Below, one piece after another: positions 35,801 to 47,057 of a DNA stretch of 64,000 bases. The translations under genes were made by a program, and so were the position numbers. The notes beneath the pieces are model-generated. The model worked only from the letters and a program-made list of their open reading frames with translations, had not been told where the DNA came from and did no database searches. Positions within the stretch are counted from its first letter, which is position 1. Each line of letters opens with the position of its first letter. This stretch comes from Beroe forskalii (taxonomy: Eukaryota > Ctenophora > Nuda > Beroida > Beroidae), in assembly GCA_011033025.1 (NCBI GenBank), contig WFMF01000064.1:608056-672055 (forward strand). The letters run 5' to 3'.

Positions 35801-36165
35801 ACTCGCCATACTGCAATTTAATGTAGCAATCATTTCCACTTCCATCTTTCCATTATTCTAGTTTTCGCCAGTTGGCGTTCTTCCAGTGTGCCCAAATACG
35901 TACGTTTCCGTTTACGTTTTATCCCTAAAATCTGACAAGACCACCCTTTATTGTGATATAGAGCTAGAGTAAAATTTCATTTGTGGACTTTGTGGAATTC
36001 AAATCACCACAAGTGAGTGAAATTTAGTTTCTGCAATTTTTTAAAGTGAATATGTCCAATTTTGTCTAATTTTGTCCAATTTTGTCCAACGATTTTTTGT
36101 CCAATTCCTAAAAATCAGGTTAACCTTGGACATGATTGGACAAAATTGGACTTGGCCCCGCCCCC
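32876..36165. mobile_element. Family L transposon, copy 3 (uninterrupted)
   Basis: Same orientation as copy 2. It starts amid GTCCAATTATGTCCAATTTT words and ends TTGGACTTGGCCCCGCCCC at 36165. It retains the whole interior: the GAAACAAGC-rich inverted repeat (about 33400-33800) and the 22-bp array (33830-35790). It also retains the empty sites for the insertions in copy 2. A minus-strand frame at 33294-33557 also exists in copy 1 (15190-15456 +) but is low-complexity. Confidence 0.9.
33830..35790. repeat. 22-bp minisatellite in L copy 3
   Basis: Core TGATACGTCAGACTGGTGTC. The higher-order arrangement of copy 1 is repeated: variant GCGTCAGTGATACGTCAATT at about 34375 and again about 560 bp later. 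The 30-bp TCCTACATAGGATATTGCAC doublet complement lies at about 35445-35512. The array order mirrors copy 1, so the array was present before these copies separated. Confidence 0.92.
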
Positions 36166-36513
36166 AAAATACCCTAAATTAGGCCATGCGGGCGCCCCAA
36201 AAATGGTTTTTGGCCCATAACTCGGTTCCTGAACATTTCAGAGCATTTGTCTATTAACAATTGTATATAAACATGCTCATTGCGCACATTTTCCGCCCAA
36301 GATGAAGTCTCTACGACCTTCCTGAGCCGAGATACAATTTTTTACATATCAGTCGGCTGCGCCTCGGCTTAAAATCGATTTTTCGGCACTTTCCACAACT
36401 CGGAGAGGTGTGGAAAGTTGCTTGATCGATTTTTCATGCGAAAAACCATGGAAACCACGCAAAATCGCTTGGAGTCGAATTTGTCCACTTTTAAATCCAA
36501 TTTTGACTGTACT
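36166..36513. repeat. Dispersed repeat related to the 54-59 kb arms
   Basis: Contains CCATAACTCGGTTCCTGA, TATATAAACATGCTCATTGC and TCTACGACCTTCCTGAG in the order found at 54940-55230 and, reversed, at 58315-59320. It is a diverged single arm of that element. Confidence 0.7.
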
Positions 36514-36966
36514 ACGTTCACATATTACGTAATCAATTTTTGGCCATTTTCAACCCCCTCCCTCCCCCTCGTAATCAAACGTAATCAAAGCCCAACCCCC
36601 CTCTCTTGAGGAGAATATTACGTAATCATGGCTTAACCCCCCCCCCCCCACCTTTTTGAGTAGAAAATGAAGAAAATGAGAAAATGGACAGTGTGAATAC
36701 TTTAAAATTTATTATGTTTCAACTTTGGAAAAGTTATGAAAATATTGAGGTAAGTTTTAAAAAATGGTGCTGAAAAATTGTGCTTTTGAGTTGGTTTTTT
36801 GAAAATTTTGCTAAAAATACCGAGAATTTGTGGCAAAAATTGTGTCAAAAATTGTAAATTTTGATTACGTAATCAACCACCAAACCCCCTCCCCCCTCCC
36901 CGTAATCAAACGTAATCATTTGAAAACTCCCCCCTCCCCCTAGGTGATTACGTAATATGTGAACGA
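36514..36966. mobile_element. TGATTACGTAATCA MITE, copy A
   Basis: Inverted ends built on CGTTCACATATTACGTAATC, then pyrimidine-rich CCCCCTCCC tracts next to GTAATCAAACGTAATC at each side and an A+T-rich centre. No ORF is supported. The exact outermost bases are uncertain by a few nucleotides. Confidence 0.8.
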
Positions 36967-36998
36967 TCCCTAACATGATAACTATAATGAACTTGAAA

Positions 36999-37442
36999 GG
37001 GATCTTACACATATTACGTAATCATCTTTGGGAGTTTGGGAGGGGGTGTTTTCAAATGATTACGTGTCATTACGGGGAGGGAAAGGGGTTCTGGTGCTTG
37101 ATTACGTAATCAAAGTATCCAATCTTCGACGCAATTTTTGCCCCAAATTCTCGGCATTTTTGGGCGAAATTTCCAGAAAAACGACTCAAAAGCAACATTT
37201 TCAAAACCTTCCTCAATATTTGCAAACTTTTCCATAGTTTTAACATGATCAATATTCCAGTATTTACACTGCCCATATTGCTTCATTATCTACTTAAGTA
37301 GGTGGGGGAGGGTTGGTCATGATTACGTTATAATCTCCTCAAGAGGGGGGGGGGATTGGGCTTTGATTACGTTTGAATACGAGGGGGAGGGTGGGGGGTT
37401 AAAAATTGCCAAATATTGATTACAAAATATGTGAACGAACCC
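36999..37442. mobile_element. TGATTACGTAATCA MITE, copy B
   Basis: Second member next to copy A, in the opposite sense by its G-rich tracts. Left end GGATCTTACACATATTACGT; right end near GATTACAAAATATGTGAACG. The two copies are separated by about 30 bp, so they may be an inverted pair or a composite. Confidence 0.78.
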
Positions 37443-37735
37443 ATGAACGACACAACTTGAACAAGGAGCTCAACAATAAAAAATAATTAGAGTTCAGCTT
37501 ATTTCGGTCAACCTATAGAACAGTAATATTGTATCCGGCAAAGAAATCTCATGGCTAACAGTAAGAAATGAAACGCAATACAGAACGGTCAACTGTGTGC
37601 TGCTTTCAGCATTTCTTTTTTTATAAGAGGAAAACACAGGTAACCACGAGTAACTACGTGGTAACACGTAGCAACTGCTTGTCAAAAATCACTAAATGGT
37701 CGTGAAAGAGACTGTTAGTAAGGGAATAGTCTAAC
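37443..37735. other. Unassigned spacer
   Basis: No supported feature. The minus-strand ORF at 37494-37685 is not convincing. Confidence 0.35.
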
Positions 37736-40498
37736 ATGCCTGGGAAAAAATTCATAACAAAGGTTTCAGTGTGCCAATCGACACATATGGGTCTCTAGGG
37801 TCACCAAAAATTTTTGTTCAAATTTTCGGAGTCCGGAAAACTCAGGGTGGCCACGCCCTTTTTTGACCGTGGGAATATTTGATTAAAAATCGTAAAAAAT
37901 ATTATGACGAAAACTAGGCATGATTATACTCTAAACCTATGTTTTTTGATACGAGAAATCGATTGCAAGCATCACCTAAGCTCTAAAACCAATATTTTGG
38001 CTTTTATCGGCCACGCCCACTTTTTTCGTTGTACGCGTTTTGCCGAAAATTTCGAAAAAACTAAGCTACTGCAACTAAGGCATGATTATACTCTAATCCT
38101 GTGTTTTTTGGCACGAGAAATCGTTTAGAACATATATCTAAGTCCTAAAACCAGTATTTTGGCCGTTATGGACCCCGCCCACTTTTTGTCATCAATATAA
38201 TGGCCGAAAATCTGAACTTAATAACTTCAGATTCTGAAGTTATTATATCGATTTAGCTAGGGCATGATTATACTCTAATCCTATGATTTTTGGCACGAGA
38301 AATCGTTTAGAACCAATGTCTAAGCCCTAAAACCAGTATTTTGGCCGTTATGGACCCCGCCCACTTTTTGGCATCAATATAATGGCCAAAAATCTGAAGT
38401 TATTATATCGATCTAGCTAGGGCATGATTATACTCTAATCCTACGTTTTTTGGCACGAGAAATTACCAAAACGCTAGAACAAATATTTTGATTACCGGCC
38501 GTGCCTATCGTCTATGGGTGAGAACTCTCACCTAAGCAGCCACACGGTTCATGCAGCCGAGCGTACAGGAAACTGTGCAGGAGGGTTAAATGAGAAGCTG
38601 CCCATTGCAGCGAAGTACCGGGCGAATAAAGTATGGATTACACTTCCTTATTAACCGTCACTGGCTTGATTACACTTGAATTTCACTTGAATCCTGTTAT
38701 TGACTGTTACAGCAGTTGGAATAAAAGCAAAACCTTCAAAAAATTTAAGAAAAATAATTTTGGGTATTCTGGACCACGTGCTTATTTTTTGTCGTGGAGT
38801 GTAGGCAGAATATGAATATCCTGAATAAACACTAATTATTAAAGATTATTAAAGATTGGATCATTATAATTCATGAGTCATCGATTTATGCACTAAAACT
38901 GAAATATAGACTAGATTTTTTTACATGATCATGCTCATATTTATCACAAAGCTTTTTTAGATATTAAATCTGAATTTTGAACTTCAAGGCGTATTCGTGG
39001 ATAATGGACCATTCCTTGTCATGTTTCTTGAAATGAAAATATTCTATCGCACTGCATCATTTTTCCTGGACGAATTTTGTGCCCTGATCTGTTTACGATC
39101 GAGGTTACATCAATAAAGTCTAAACTGAGATATTGACATAGAATTAGTGGACTTTTTGAAGCTAGGATGCATCAGTTTCTGAATCAATTAGATGCGAACA
39201 ATTTAATATCAGCTGTCTGGTTGATTTAAGATTATAATAATTTTGTTACATCATTCCAACAACAAGTGAAAAAAACGCAGTACCAATAGAATCAAAAACC
39301 AAATGGATCATGGATTCATGGAACTTGAGTTTGGCCAAGGACTAAGGTCGAAGGCAACTCCTCGGTCGTTTCCTGAGTTCCTGTCCATGATAAAGTGTTT
39401 GGGTATTTTGATAGATGGTTTTCATGAGCGTTCAGCAACCATTTAATAAAATCTACTGGGCAATGATCGTTGCATTATTACAGAAGGGCAACTTCAAAGC
39501 CTCAAGAAGGCACCAAGCTAGATGGAAGCTGACTTTTTCAATCAATATAATGCTTTTTGACCTGCCATAATACTAAAATATCATCAAAAACACGTAGCTG
39601 TGACGTATCTTGGTAGCCATAGTATTTGTGATGTTTTATGGCTGAAGATAAAAGCCTTATCAATAAATTATACATCGATCCCCTTTTTAGCGCTTTTTGA
39701 ATTATGATTTAAGTTCGGATATTCGATGACAATAGGAGGACGTGGCCCAAAATGCCCAAAATATTGGATTTGCGGTTAGAAAACTGCTCGTGTCAAAGAC
39801 CTATTATGTGAATAGAATCATCCCGTATTCACCAATCGAATATATGCCATATAATTACTTCGGATTTTCGGCCATAATAGTGATACCAAAAAGTGGGCGT
39901 GGTCCATAACAGCCAAAATATTGGTTTTAGGACTAAGACATTGGTTCTAAACGATTTCTCGTGCCAAAAATCATAGGATTAGAGTATAATCATGCCCTAG
40001 CTAAATTGATAAAATTACTTCAGATTTTCGGCCATTATATTGATGACAAAAAGTGGGCGTGGTCCATAACAGCCAAAATATTGGTTTTAGGACTTAGACA
40101 TTGGTTCTAAACGATTTCTCGTGCTAAAAAACATAGGATTAGAGTATAATCATGCCTTAGTTGCAGTAGCTTAATTTTTTAGAAATTTTTGGCAAAATGC
40201 GTAATGAAAAAAGTGGGCGTGGCCGATATAAGCCAAAATATTGGTTTTAGAGCTTAGGTGATGCTTGCAATCGATTTCTCGTATCAAAAAACATAGGTTT
40301 AGAGTATAATCATGCCTAGTTTTCGTCATAATATTTTTTTACGATTTTTAATCAAATATTCCCACGGTCAAAAAAGGGCGTGGCCACCCTGAGTTTTCCG
40401 GACACCGAAAATTTGAACAAAAATTTTTGGTGACCCTAGGGACCCATATGAGTCGATTGGCACACTGAAACCTTTGTTATGAATTTTTTCCCAGATGC
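37736..40498. mobile_element. 2.75-kb element with about 700-bp inverted repeats
   Basis: Runs 37740-40494, flanked by ATGC (37736-37739, 40495-40498). The arms 37740-38460 and about 39850-40494 are reverse complements with few differences. Within each arm a 160-180-bp unit is tandemly repeated about four times. Each unit has GGCATGATTATACTCTAA, GGCACGAGAAATCG, AACCAGTATTTTGGCCGTTA and a CCACGCCCACTTTTT box. The centre (38470-39840) has no intact ORF. Long, internally repeated arms suggest many transposase-binding sites. Confidence 0.9.
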
Positions 40499-40840
40499 CA
40501 CCTCTATTCAAATATGATTCCCTTACTATGTAATTGAATTGAAAGTACAAACGTGCTCATCGAAACATTATCATGCTGCTTGCTTCTTGGATACTTCATT
40601 TCTATTGAAGTATTGACATTGTCTTGTGAGACGGCAATTCAATGATAAATATAATATATCAACTAATCTCTTTTCAACGTGTGTAGGTGATCAAATTGTC
40701 GGTCAAATTTTGTCGGATATTATTTGCCCAGTTCCACTTCCATAACACGAATAACCATAACGACCTGACTTGAATGCAAATTACTTTTAAATCATCATAT
40801 TAAGTTCAAAAGTCAACTTCGTATGAAATGATACCGTTAG
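40499..40840. other. Unassigned spacer
   Basis: No gene or repeat seen, apart from a gradual start of the tandem block that follows. Confidence 0.35.
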
Positions 40841-42445
40841 AATTAAGTCGGTATCATTTTTACTTTTTGAGTTATATACGATAATTACTTTAATTGGTCA
40901 ATTATCTCTTTAGGCGGTTGAGAACCGGTACACAAATTCAACGCGTAAAACGTTATTTTGGCTCTAGTAAATGTTGCCATTGGAATTAATGCGCAATCAT
41001 TTTTTCTTTTCGAGTTATACACGATAATTGCTTTAATTGACTAATTATCTCATTAGGCAGTTGAGAACCGGTACTCAGATTAAACGCATAAAACTTAATT
41101 TTGGCTCTAGTAAACGATGCCACTGGAATTACGTATAAAACGTAAGTTTGGCTTAAGTTGATGATGCCGGTAGAATTAAGTCGCTATCATTTTTACTTTG
41201 TGAGTTATACACGATAATTACTTTAATTATCTCATTAGGTGGTTGAGAACCGCTACTCAAGTTAAACATATAAAACGTAAGTTTGGATTAAGTTGATGAT
41301 GCCGTTGGAATTAAGTCGCTATCATTTTTACTTTTTGACTTATTGCGATAATAGAATAGAATAAATAGAATAGAAAGATTTTGCCGTGAGGCAACTCAAA
41401 TAGACAAAACATTCATTCATCATATTTCATCATTAGCATGTACCCTAACTAGGGTACCCTAACTAGTCATGAAGTGTTCAATTATCTCATTAGGCGGTTG
41501 GGAACCGGTACTCAAGTTAAACGTATAAAACGTAAGTTTGGCTTAAGTTGATGATGCCGGTAGAATTAAGTCGCAATAATTTTTACTTTTTGAGTTATTC
41601 ACGATAATTACTTTAATTGGCCAATTATCTCATTAGGCGCTTGAGAACCGGTACGCAAATTAGTACACTTAAGAACGGCGTCACTTAATTAGTGCGGTTT
41701 GGAAAAAACCGCACTAATTAAGTGTATAGTATTTAAGTGCGCATAAAATTAAGTGTATGCTAATTAAGTGAACAATTTTGTGAATTTTGCGTTTTTTCGA
41801 TTTTGTTTTTTTCGGACATGAATTAATGAATAACTATACTACCGGATTTAAAATATGTATAGGTACTTGATAAGTTTATAGTGGCCAAAACAATAAGTAC
41901 AATTACAATACAAGCTGTATATCGTGACCGTTAGTTTAAAGAAAGAAATTGTAATGGATACTATAATTACTGTACTGTAGAAAATTTGATTTATTTTCAT
42001 AATTGCAAAATTTTCGATCGTTGGTCCTATGAAAGTATGAATATGATGTCCTGCAATCAAGAGGAAAATTTCAAATTTATTCAAATTTCCACATCGTTTT
42101 CTATCTCATAAAAAACCGCACTAATAAAGTGCTCCGATCTTAAAGTGCGCGCAAATTACGTGATGCCGTTCTTAAGTGTACTAAGGTATAACGTTATTGT
42201 GGCTCTAGTTAATGATACCGTTGGAATTAAGTCGCTATCATTTCTACTTTCTGAGATACACGCGATAATTACTTTAATTGGTCAATTATCTCATTAGGCA
42301 GTTGAGAACCGGTATGCAAATTAAACGCATATAACGTTATTGTGGCTTTAGTTAATTATACCGTTGGAATTAAGTCGCTTTCATTTTTACTTTCTGAGTT
42401 ATGAGCGATAATTACTTTAATTGGTCAATTATCCAATTAAGGATT
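40840..42445. repeat. 140-185-bp tandem repeat block
   Basis: About six units share TTGAGAACCGGTAC, GGAATTAAGTCGCTATCATT, CACGATAATTACTTTAATTG and CAATTATCTCATTAGGC; unit landmarks fall near 40918, 41062, 41244, 41497, 41642 and 42303. One unit is split by a TA-flanked element at 41663-42180. Another carries an A+T-rich patch (41345-41465) with a duplicated TACCCTAACTAG. Confidence 0.85.
41661..42182. mobile_element. TA-flanked element, GTACACTTAAGAACGGC ends
   Basis: Runs 41663-42180 within the tandem block, flanked by TA; neighbouring units supply the empty site. Iterated subterminal words (CACTTAATTAGTGCGG, AATTAAGTG) recur. The left end has a strong hairpin at 41682-41724 with GCGGTTTGGAAAAAACCGC at its top, matched in style by GCGATTTTGGAAAAATCGC in the element at 58448. 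No coding remnant is identified. Confidence 0.85.
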
Positions 42446-43440
42446 TGGCAAAAATATTTTTAACATGCCTTAGTGCGCGCACCTCATTCTAGAGTTTCAT
42501 ATGCCGTTTAGATTACGGTTCTATCTTCTATGGTTCTCCCGTGAAGTGTTTTCCCGTTTTGTGGTGGGAGTCGTCGTCGTCGTCGTACCGTCCATAACAC
42601 TAATTTTTGGCAAAACGGGATTTTTTGATAATTTATTGTGAAAAAACGGTGCGGCCGATTTTCATGAAATCTTCAGGGATTGTTCTTCATACAATGGACT
42701 ACAAATGTGCAAATTTTCACGTCCAACAGAGCTCATTAACATGTCTTAAACGCGACTCGAAAATCGCGATTTTCGGAAATCACTGTATTTTTATATAGTG
42801 GGCGCTGGCAAACTCATTTTTCAAGACTTGAAAATTGGTCCTCCTACGACTTTCAGCACTTCGTACTGGTACCCCTGGCTCTTTTACTGTGTCTGGCCAG
42901 CAGTCCCGGCCCTTCGGGCCGGGACTGCCGCCCTCGGCCCTTCGGGCCGAGGGCAGATGCCCTCGTCCAGAGACCCCATACCGTGGCTGCGAGCGCTTGC
43001 CAGCGCCCTGATATTAATAAGACGCATTATGTTATATAGTAAGATAAGATAAGATGCGATGTTAAGCTCTGTAACCAAATAAAATGTAAATTGTAGAAAT
43101 GCAATGATCGAAAGCATTCGAAACAACTGATCATGTGCACGTGCATGGTTTCCGTTTGACGAGCACAATTGCATGGGAGTAGTGCCATAATGCTCTGCCA
43201 AATTCTCAAATATTACGAAGTCATAGACCAAAGTTTCTGAAATCCGAAATTTTCATCAACGGCTGTGCTCAAATTCAGCTTGCTGTACTAGGTAGGGGTA
43301 GGTACGATAGAGGTCTGTATCATCGCTCATCATCATTAATTGGATCATGCTGAAGACGTGCAAAAGAGATGAAATAACACACGCCAAATCGTCCACTATG
43401 TTTCGTCATATTAATTCTTCATTTTGTCGGAATATAGTAT
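42446..43440. other. Unassigned; simple repeat and GC-rich hairpins
   Basis: Contains a short GTC/TCG tandem (about 42568-42588) and the two hairpins annotated separately. ORFs here (42607-42798, 42798-43052, 42884-43231) run through the hairpins and are not protein-like. A dispersed repeat origin is likely but was not identified. Confidence 0.4.
42900..42954. repeat. Two adjacent perfect GC hairpins
   Basis: First: arms GCAGTCCCGGCC and GGCCGGGACTGC around CTTCG (42900-42928). Second: arms GCCCTCGGCC and GGCCGAGGGC around the same CTTCG (42930-42954). Both are fully paired. They stand out in A+T-rich DNA and would form very stable RNA hairpins on either strand. Confidence 0.92.
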
Positions 43441-43444
43441 TTGA

Positions 43445-43835
43445 ACATTATGCAACTTCTAAGGAGGTTTACGCAGTGCTCCTTTATACCCATTATGCAC
43501 GCTAAAACAGTTACACTTTAGAAAAAAGTGCAACTACAGTGCCAAAAATTGCAACTACAGTTGATAATAAAACCATTTTGGCATTCTAAGCTCTAGTGTT
43601 TTTCAAAACGTGACCTTATAGAAGGAGAGGTGTTAAAAATGAACACAGGGTGACAGACCGCAGATTTCACACTGAAGGATACAGTAGCTGCACTTATTAC
43701 AATAGCTCAAATACTGAACAAGCCAATAACACTACATATTCTCATATTCTTGCTTGAATTATACATAATTGCGAAATATATACCTACATGTATTGTCGTT
43801 GCATAATTCGGTTTTGTAACTCTAAAAACTGCAAA
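43445..43835. repeat. Family E repeat, copy 2
   Basis: Same orientation as copy 1 (11889-12412), starting ATGCAACTTCTAAGGAGG and following it to GTATTGTCGTTGCATAATTC with few differences. It then runs into degraded sequence. Confidence 0.88.
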
Positions 43836-44344
43836 CCTTTTAAAACCCCCCGGCCTCGGTTTTAATTTTTTTTGCCTCGCGCTTCGCCCTGCCCCTTATG
43901 CGGTTTAATTTTTATTTTTTTCAAAAACCTCATTCTGAAAATTCATCATTTTTTTGATGATCAGTTTACTGTAAACCCTTAATTTTTTTAATTCAAAAAA
44001 TTAAACCGCAATAATGCCAGCGCAACGGTTTAACTTTTTTAAACGAGGCCGAAGGCCGGGTTTTATGGAAGGTTTTGGTTTTTCAGTTACCCAATTTCAC
44101 AATACTGGGTTATTTCAAATTTTTATAATTGCAAGAAAGAAATATAAAGGATTTCTTTTGTTTGGGCTATTGTAATTGCAACCCGTATTTTGTTCTTTCA
44201 TTTTAGACCCCTTTTATTAATTTTTGAAGGGGAAAGTAAAATGGTTTATTTTTTTTTTTTCATTAAAAATTACTTTTAAAAGTAACTGTTTTTTGTTAAG
44301 GGCTTAAACCCTTTGAAGTTAAAAGGTTTTGTAACTAACAAAAA
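43836..44344. repeat. Degraded, homopolymer-inflated E-like sequence
   Basis: Follows the order of landmarks in family E on both strands (GAGGCCGAAGGCCGGGTTTT near 44044, GTTACCCAA, TTGTAATTGCAA). Almost every run is lengthened: long T, A, C and G homopolymers, as in TTTATTTTTTTTTTTTC near 44250. This may be an old, much-decayed copy, or uncorrected long-read consensus across a repeat. Confidence 0.6.
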
Positions 44345-44960
44345 TTGCAAACCAAATATGCACCGAGCGCGGCGCAATTTCTCTTTATTAAGACCGAGGC
44401 CGAAGGCCGAGTTTTATGGAAGGTTTTAACAGCAAAATTGCAAACCGCGATATTATGCCGAGCGCGGCGCGCAGTATATCTTTGACAAAGACCGAGGCCG
44501 AAGGCCGAGGTTGAAGTTTTGCAATTTTGCGGTTACAAACAAAATCTCAACGTTAATACATGTAGGTATATATTTCGTAATTATGTATAATTCAAGCAAG
44601 AATATGAGAATATGTAGTGTTATTGGCTTGTTTAGTATTTGAGCTTTTGTAATAAGTGCAGCTACTGTATCCTTCAAGTGTGAAATCTGCGGTCTGTCAC
44701 CCCAGTGTTCATTTTATAACACCTCTCCATTCTATAGAAAGGTCACGTTTTGAAAAACAGTATAAGAGTGTACTAGAGTGCCAAAATGGTTTTATTATCA
44801 ACTGTAGTTCCACTTTTTTGGCACTGTAGTTGCACTTTTTAAAAAGTGTAACTGTTTTAGCGTGCATAATGGGTATAAAGGAGCACTGCGTAAACCTCCT
44901 TAGAAGTTGCATAATGAGTATAAAGGAGCACTGCGTAAACCTCCTTAGAAGTTGCATAAT
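44345..44960. repeat. Family E repeat, copy 3 (reverse)
   Basis: Reverse complement of the E sequence, from CTCGGCC/GGCCGAGG hairpins (about 44390-44510) to CCTCCTTAGAAGTTGCATAA. The terminal 40-50 bp (TATAAAGGAGCACTGCGTAA) is tandemly doubled at 44870-44960. Supplies the intact empty sites for the two TA elements in copy 4. Confidence 0.88.
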
Positions 44961-45024
44961 GGAAGGTTTGCAGTTTTTGCGAGTTACAAAACCGAATTAT
45001 GCAACGACAATAGATATAGGTATA

Positions 45025-45755
45025 TACCTTATTGTAGGAAATTAAGCACTCAAAAAATTAAGCCTACACGTCATTAAGCACCATGAAGTGGGCCCTTTTT
45101 GAGAGGTCTACAATTGTGATACATGTTACTCGAACAAATGTAGGCTTCATTTCATGAAGCTTAATGCAATGTTTTCATAATGTATTCAAATTACACGCAA
45201 TTTTTCTACATTTTCTATGCGATGAATTACACCTGTAAGTTCTCTGTGAAGTTCTGGCTAAAGAACAGTTCCGGTCTCCGATCATATGGAGGTTGGAAAT
45301 CAAGAGTCAGGTCAAAGCTGAATGGTCACTTGTAGAAAAGGCTTAGTTTTTTGGTGCTCCGTGCTTACGTCAATGATAACTACAGCTTCGAAAGAGCTGA
45401 CATGGATGATTCGAAAGCTATACTGGAGAGGATCATTGATAGCATCAAGGACGGGGATGCAGATGACGATGAATTGGAGGATGCGGAACCATGCGGAGAT
45501 GATGAGATGGGGGCTGAAGACGAAAATATTTGATTTGTTCCATTATTATTTCGATTCTGTACTTTCATTGGTTTACATAATCACTGAAAATGTAGCAAAA
45601 TATCGAACATTTTATGCCATTTTGAATCCCAAAATTAATTGAAAATTGAGGTATTCAAAAATTAAGCCAGCACGTCATTAAGCACCATGAAATTAGGCCC
45701 TTTTGGAAGCATTGGTGCTTAATTTTCTGAGTGCTTAATTTCCTACAATAAGGTA
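45025..45755. mobile_element. TA-flanked element, CCTTATTGTAGG ends
   Basis: Runs 45027-45753 with inverted ends CCTTATTGTAGGAAATTAAG, flanked by TA and proven by the empty site in E copy 3. Subterminal ATTAAGC words are iterated on both sides (ACGTCATTAAGCACCATGAA occurs at both ends). It carries decayed coding sequence. Frame one reads VLAKEQFRSPIIWRLEIKSQ and onward to a stop near 45346. A second frame (45351-45533) reads RADMDDSKAILERIIDSIKD followed by an acidic Asp/Glu-rich tail. The same parts occur in the element at 62862. Confidence 0.9.
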
Positions 45756-45770
45756 TTTCGTAATTATGTA

Positions 45771-46550
45771 TACCTTATTACAGGAAATTAAGTTTACATA
45801 TAATTAAGCCCTAAGGTCTCAAAATGGGCTTAATTTCATGCACCTTAATGACATGTATTCTTAATTTCATGAGGACTAATTTTTCAAGAAAATCTGAACA
45901 TAATAAGTTCGAAATCATTGATGTTTTTCAATTATTTATCATTCATTGATTAAGCTTTGAATTGATGCCGGATGGAAAGCCACTGGTATTTCCAAGACTA
46001 TCAATAATGCAAGAGACACATCGTGGAGCTCACCTTGACACTCCATCATATCTTCAAACCTTCATACCTGAATTTACATAGCATGCAATGTTTCCAAGGC
46101 CGTTATGATTATCAGCTATTATGAGGTGTTTGTGGAAACATAATATTCGATAATTGATTTGATGTACCTGATAAGATTCTCATGATGCTGTGATAATTTA
46201 TTCTAGGTTATTTTGTCATAGTAATTATCGTCTCTGAAAATTCCCCAATTGTGATTGATTTTGTTAAGTGGTAATTGGAGAGTAATTTAAATTATCAAAG
46301 TGTCAAATGAAGAAATAAACCAAAAATTCTAATTCATATAAAGTCTTAATCATTCGCATAAAAGGCTAAAAATTTCTATCTCATGAAATTCATATCTCCA
46401 CAATGACAATTTGACTGCATGTATATAAGAATGCATTAAATTCGGCTTACATGTAATTAAGCCCTAGGGCCTCAAAAAGGGCTTAATTTCATGTAGCTTA
46501 ATGACATGTAGGCTCATTTTTCTGAAGGCGATATTTCCTGTAATAAGGTA
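45771..46550. mobile_element. TA-flanked element, CCTTATTACAGG ends
   Basis: Runs 45773-46548; ends CCTTATTACAGGAAATTAAG, flanked by TA, empty site in E copy 3. TAATTAAGCCC and TTAATTTCATG words are iterated at both ends. A plus-strand protein-like remnant at 45965-46081 reads MPDGKPLVFPRLSIMQETHR, then GAHLDTPSYLQTFIPEFT and a stop. The ends share 16 of 20 bases with the element 19 bp to its left, so the two are close relatives that inserted side by side. Confidence 0.9.
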
Positions 46551-46866
46551 ATTCAAGCAAGAATATGAGAATATGTAGTGTTATTGGCTTGTCTAGTATT
46601 TGAGCTTTTGTAATAAGTGCAGCTACTGTATCCTTCAGTGTGAAATCTGCGGTCTGTCACCCCAGTGTTCATTTCTAACACCTCTCCCTCCTATAGTAAG
46701 GTCACGTTTTGAAAAACATCAGAGTACAATGCCAAAATGGTTTTATTATCAACTGTAGTTCCACTTTTTTGGCACTGTAGTTGCACTTTTTAAAAAGTGT
46801 AACTGTTTTAGCGTGCATAATGGGTATAAAGGAGCACTGCGTAAACCTCCTTAGAAGTTGCATAAT

Positions 46867-47057
46867 GAGGGGATAATATCTCGTGACGTGGGAGAGCCGG
46901 GAGACTGCGTCCCCTAATCGGATTGAGAAGTATCTTCCGGAAACTCAACGCCGATCAGTTGACGCCTCGGGTCACGGCGGTCCCACGACAAAGGTATTCT
47001 CCAAAAGAGCTACGTTTCCTAGAAAGTAGGCCGCTAGAAACTCACGTACGAAATATC
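46867..47057. other. Unassigned spacer
   Basis: GC-richer spacer between E copy 4 and H copy 3; no feature recognised. Confidence 0.35.

Larger units (their letters stand above)
44961..46866. repeat. Family E repeat, copy 4 (reverse), split twice
   Basis: E sequence occupies 44961-45026, 45754-45772 and 46549-46866. The gaps are two TA-flanked elements. Rejoined order matches copy 3 (44559-44960) base for base around the insertion points. Confidence 0.9.

Noticed and set aside
42884-43231. 115-residue minus-strand ORF through the GC hairpins
   Set aside because: Its coding look comes from the palindromic GC patch; the rest is low-complexity and has no homologous feel.
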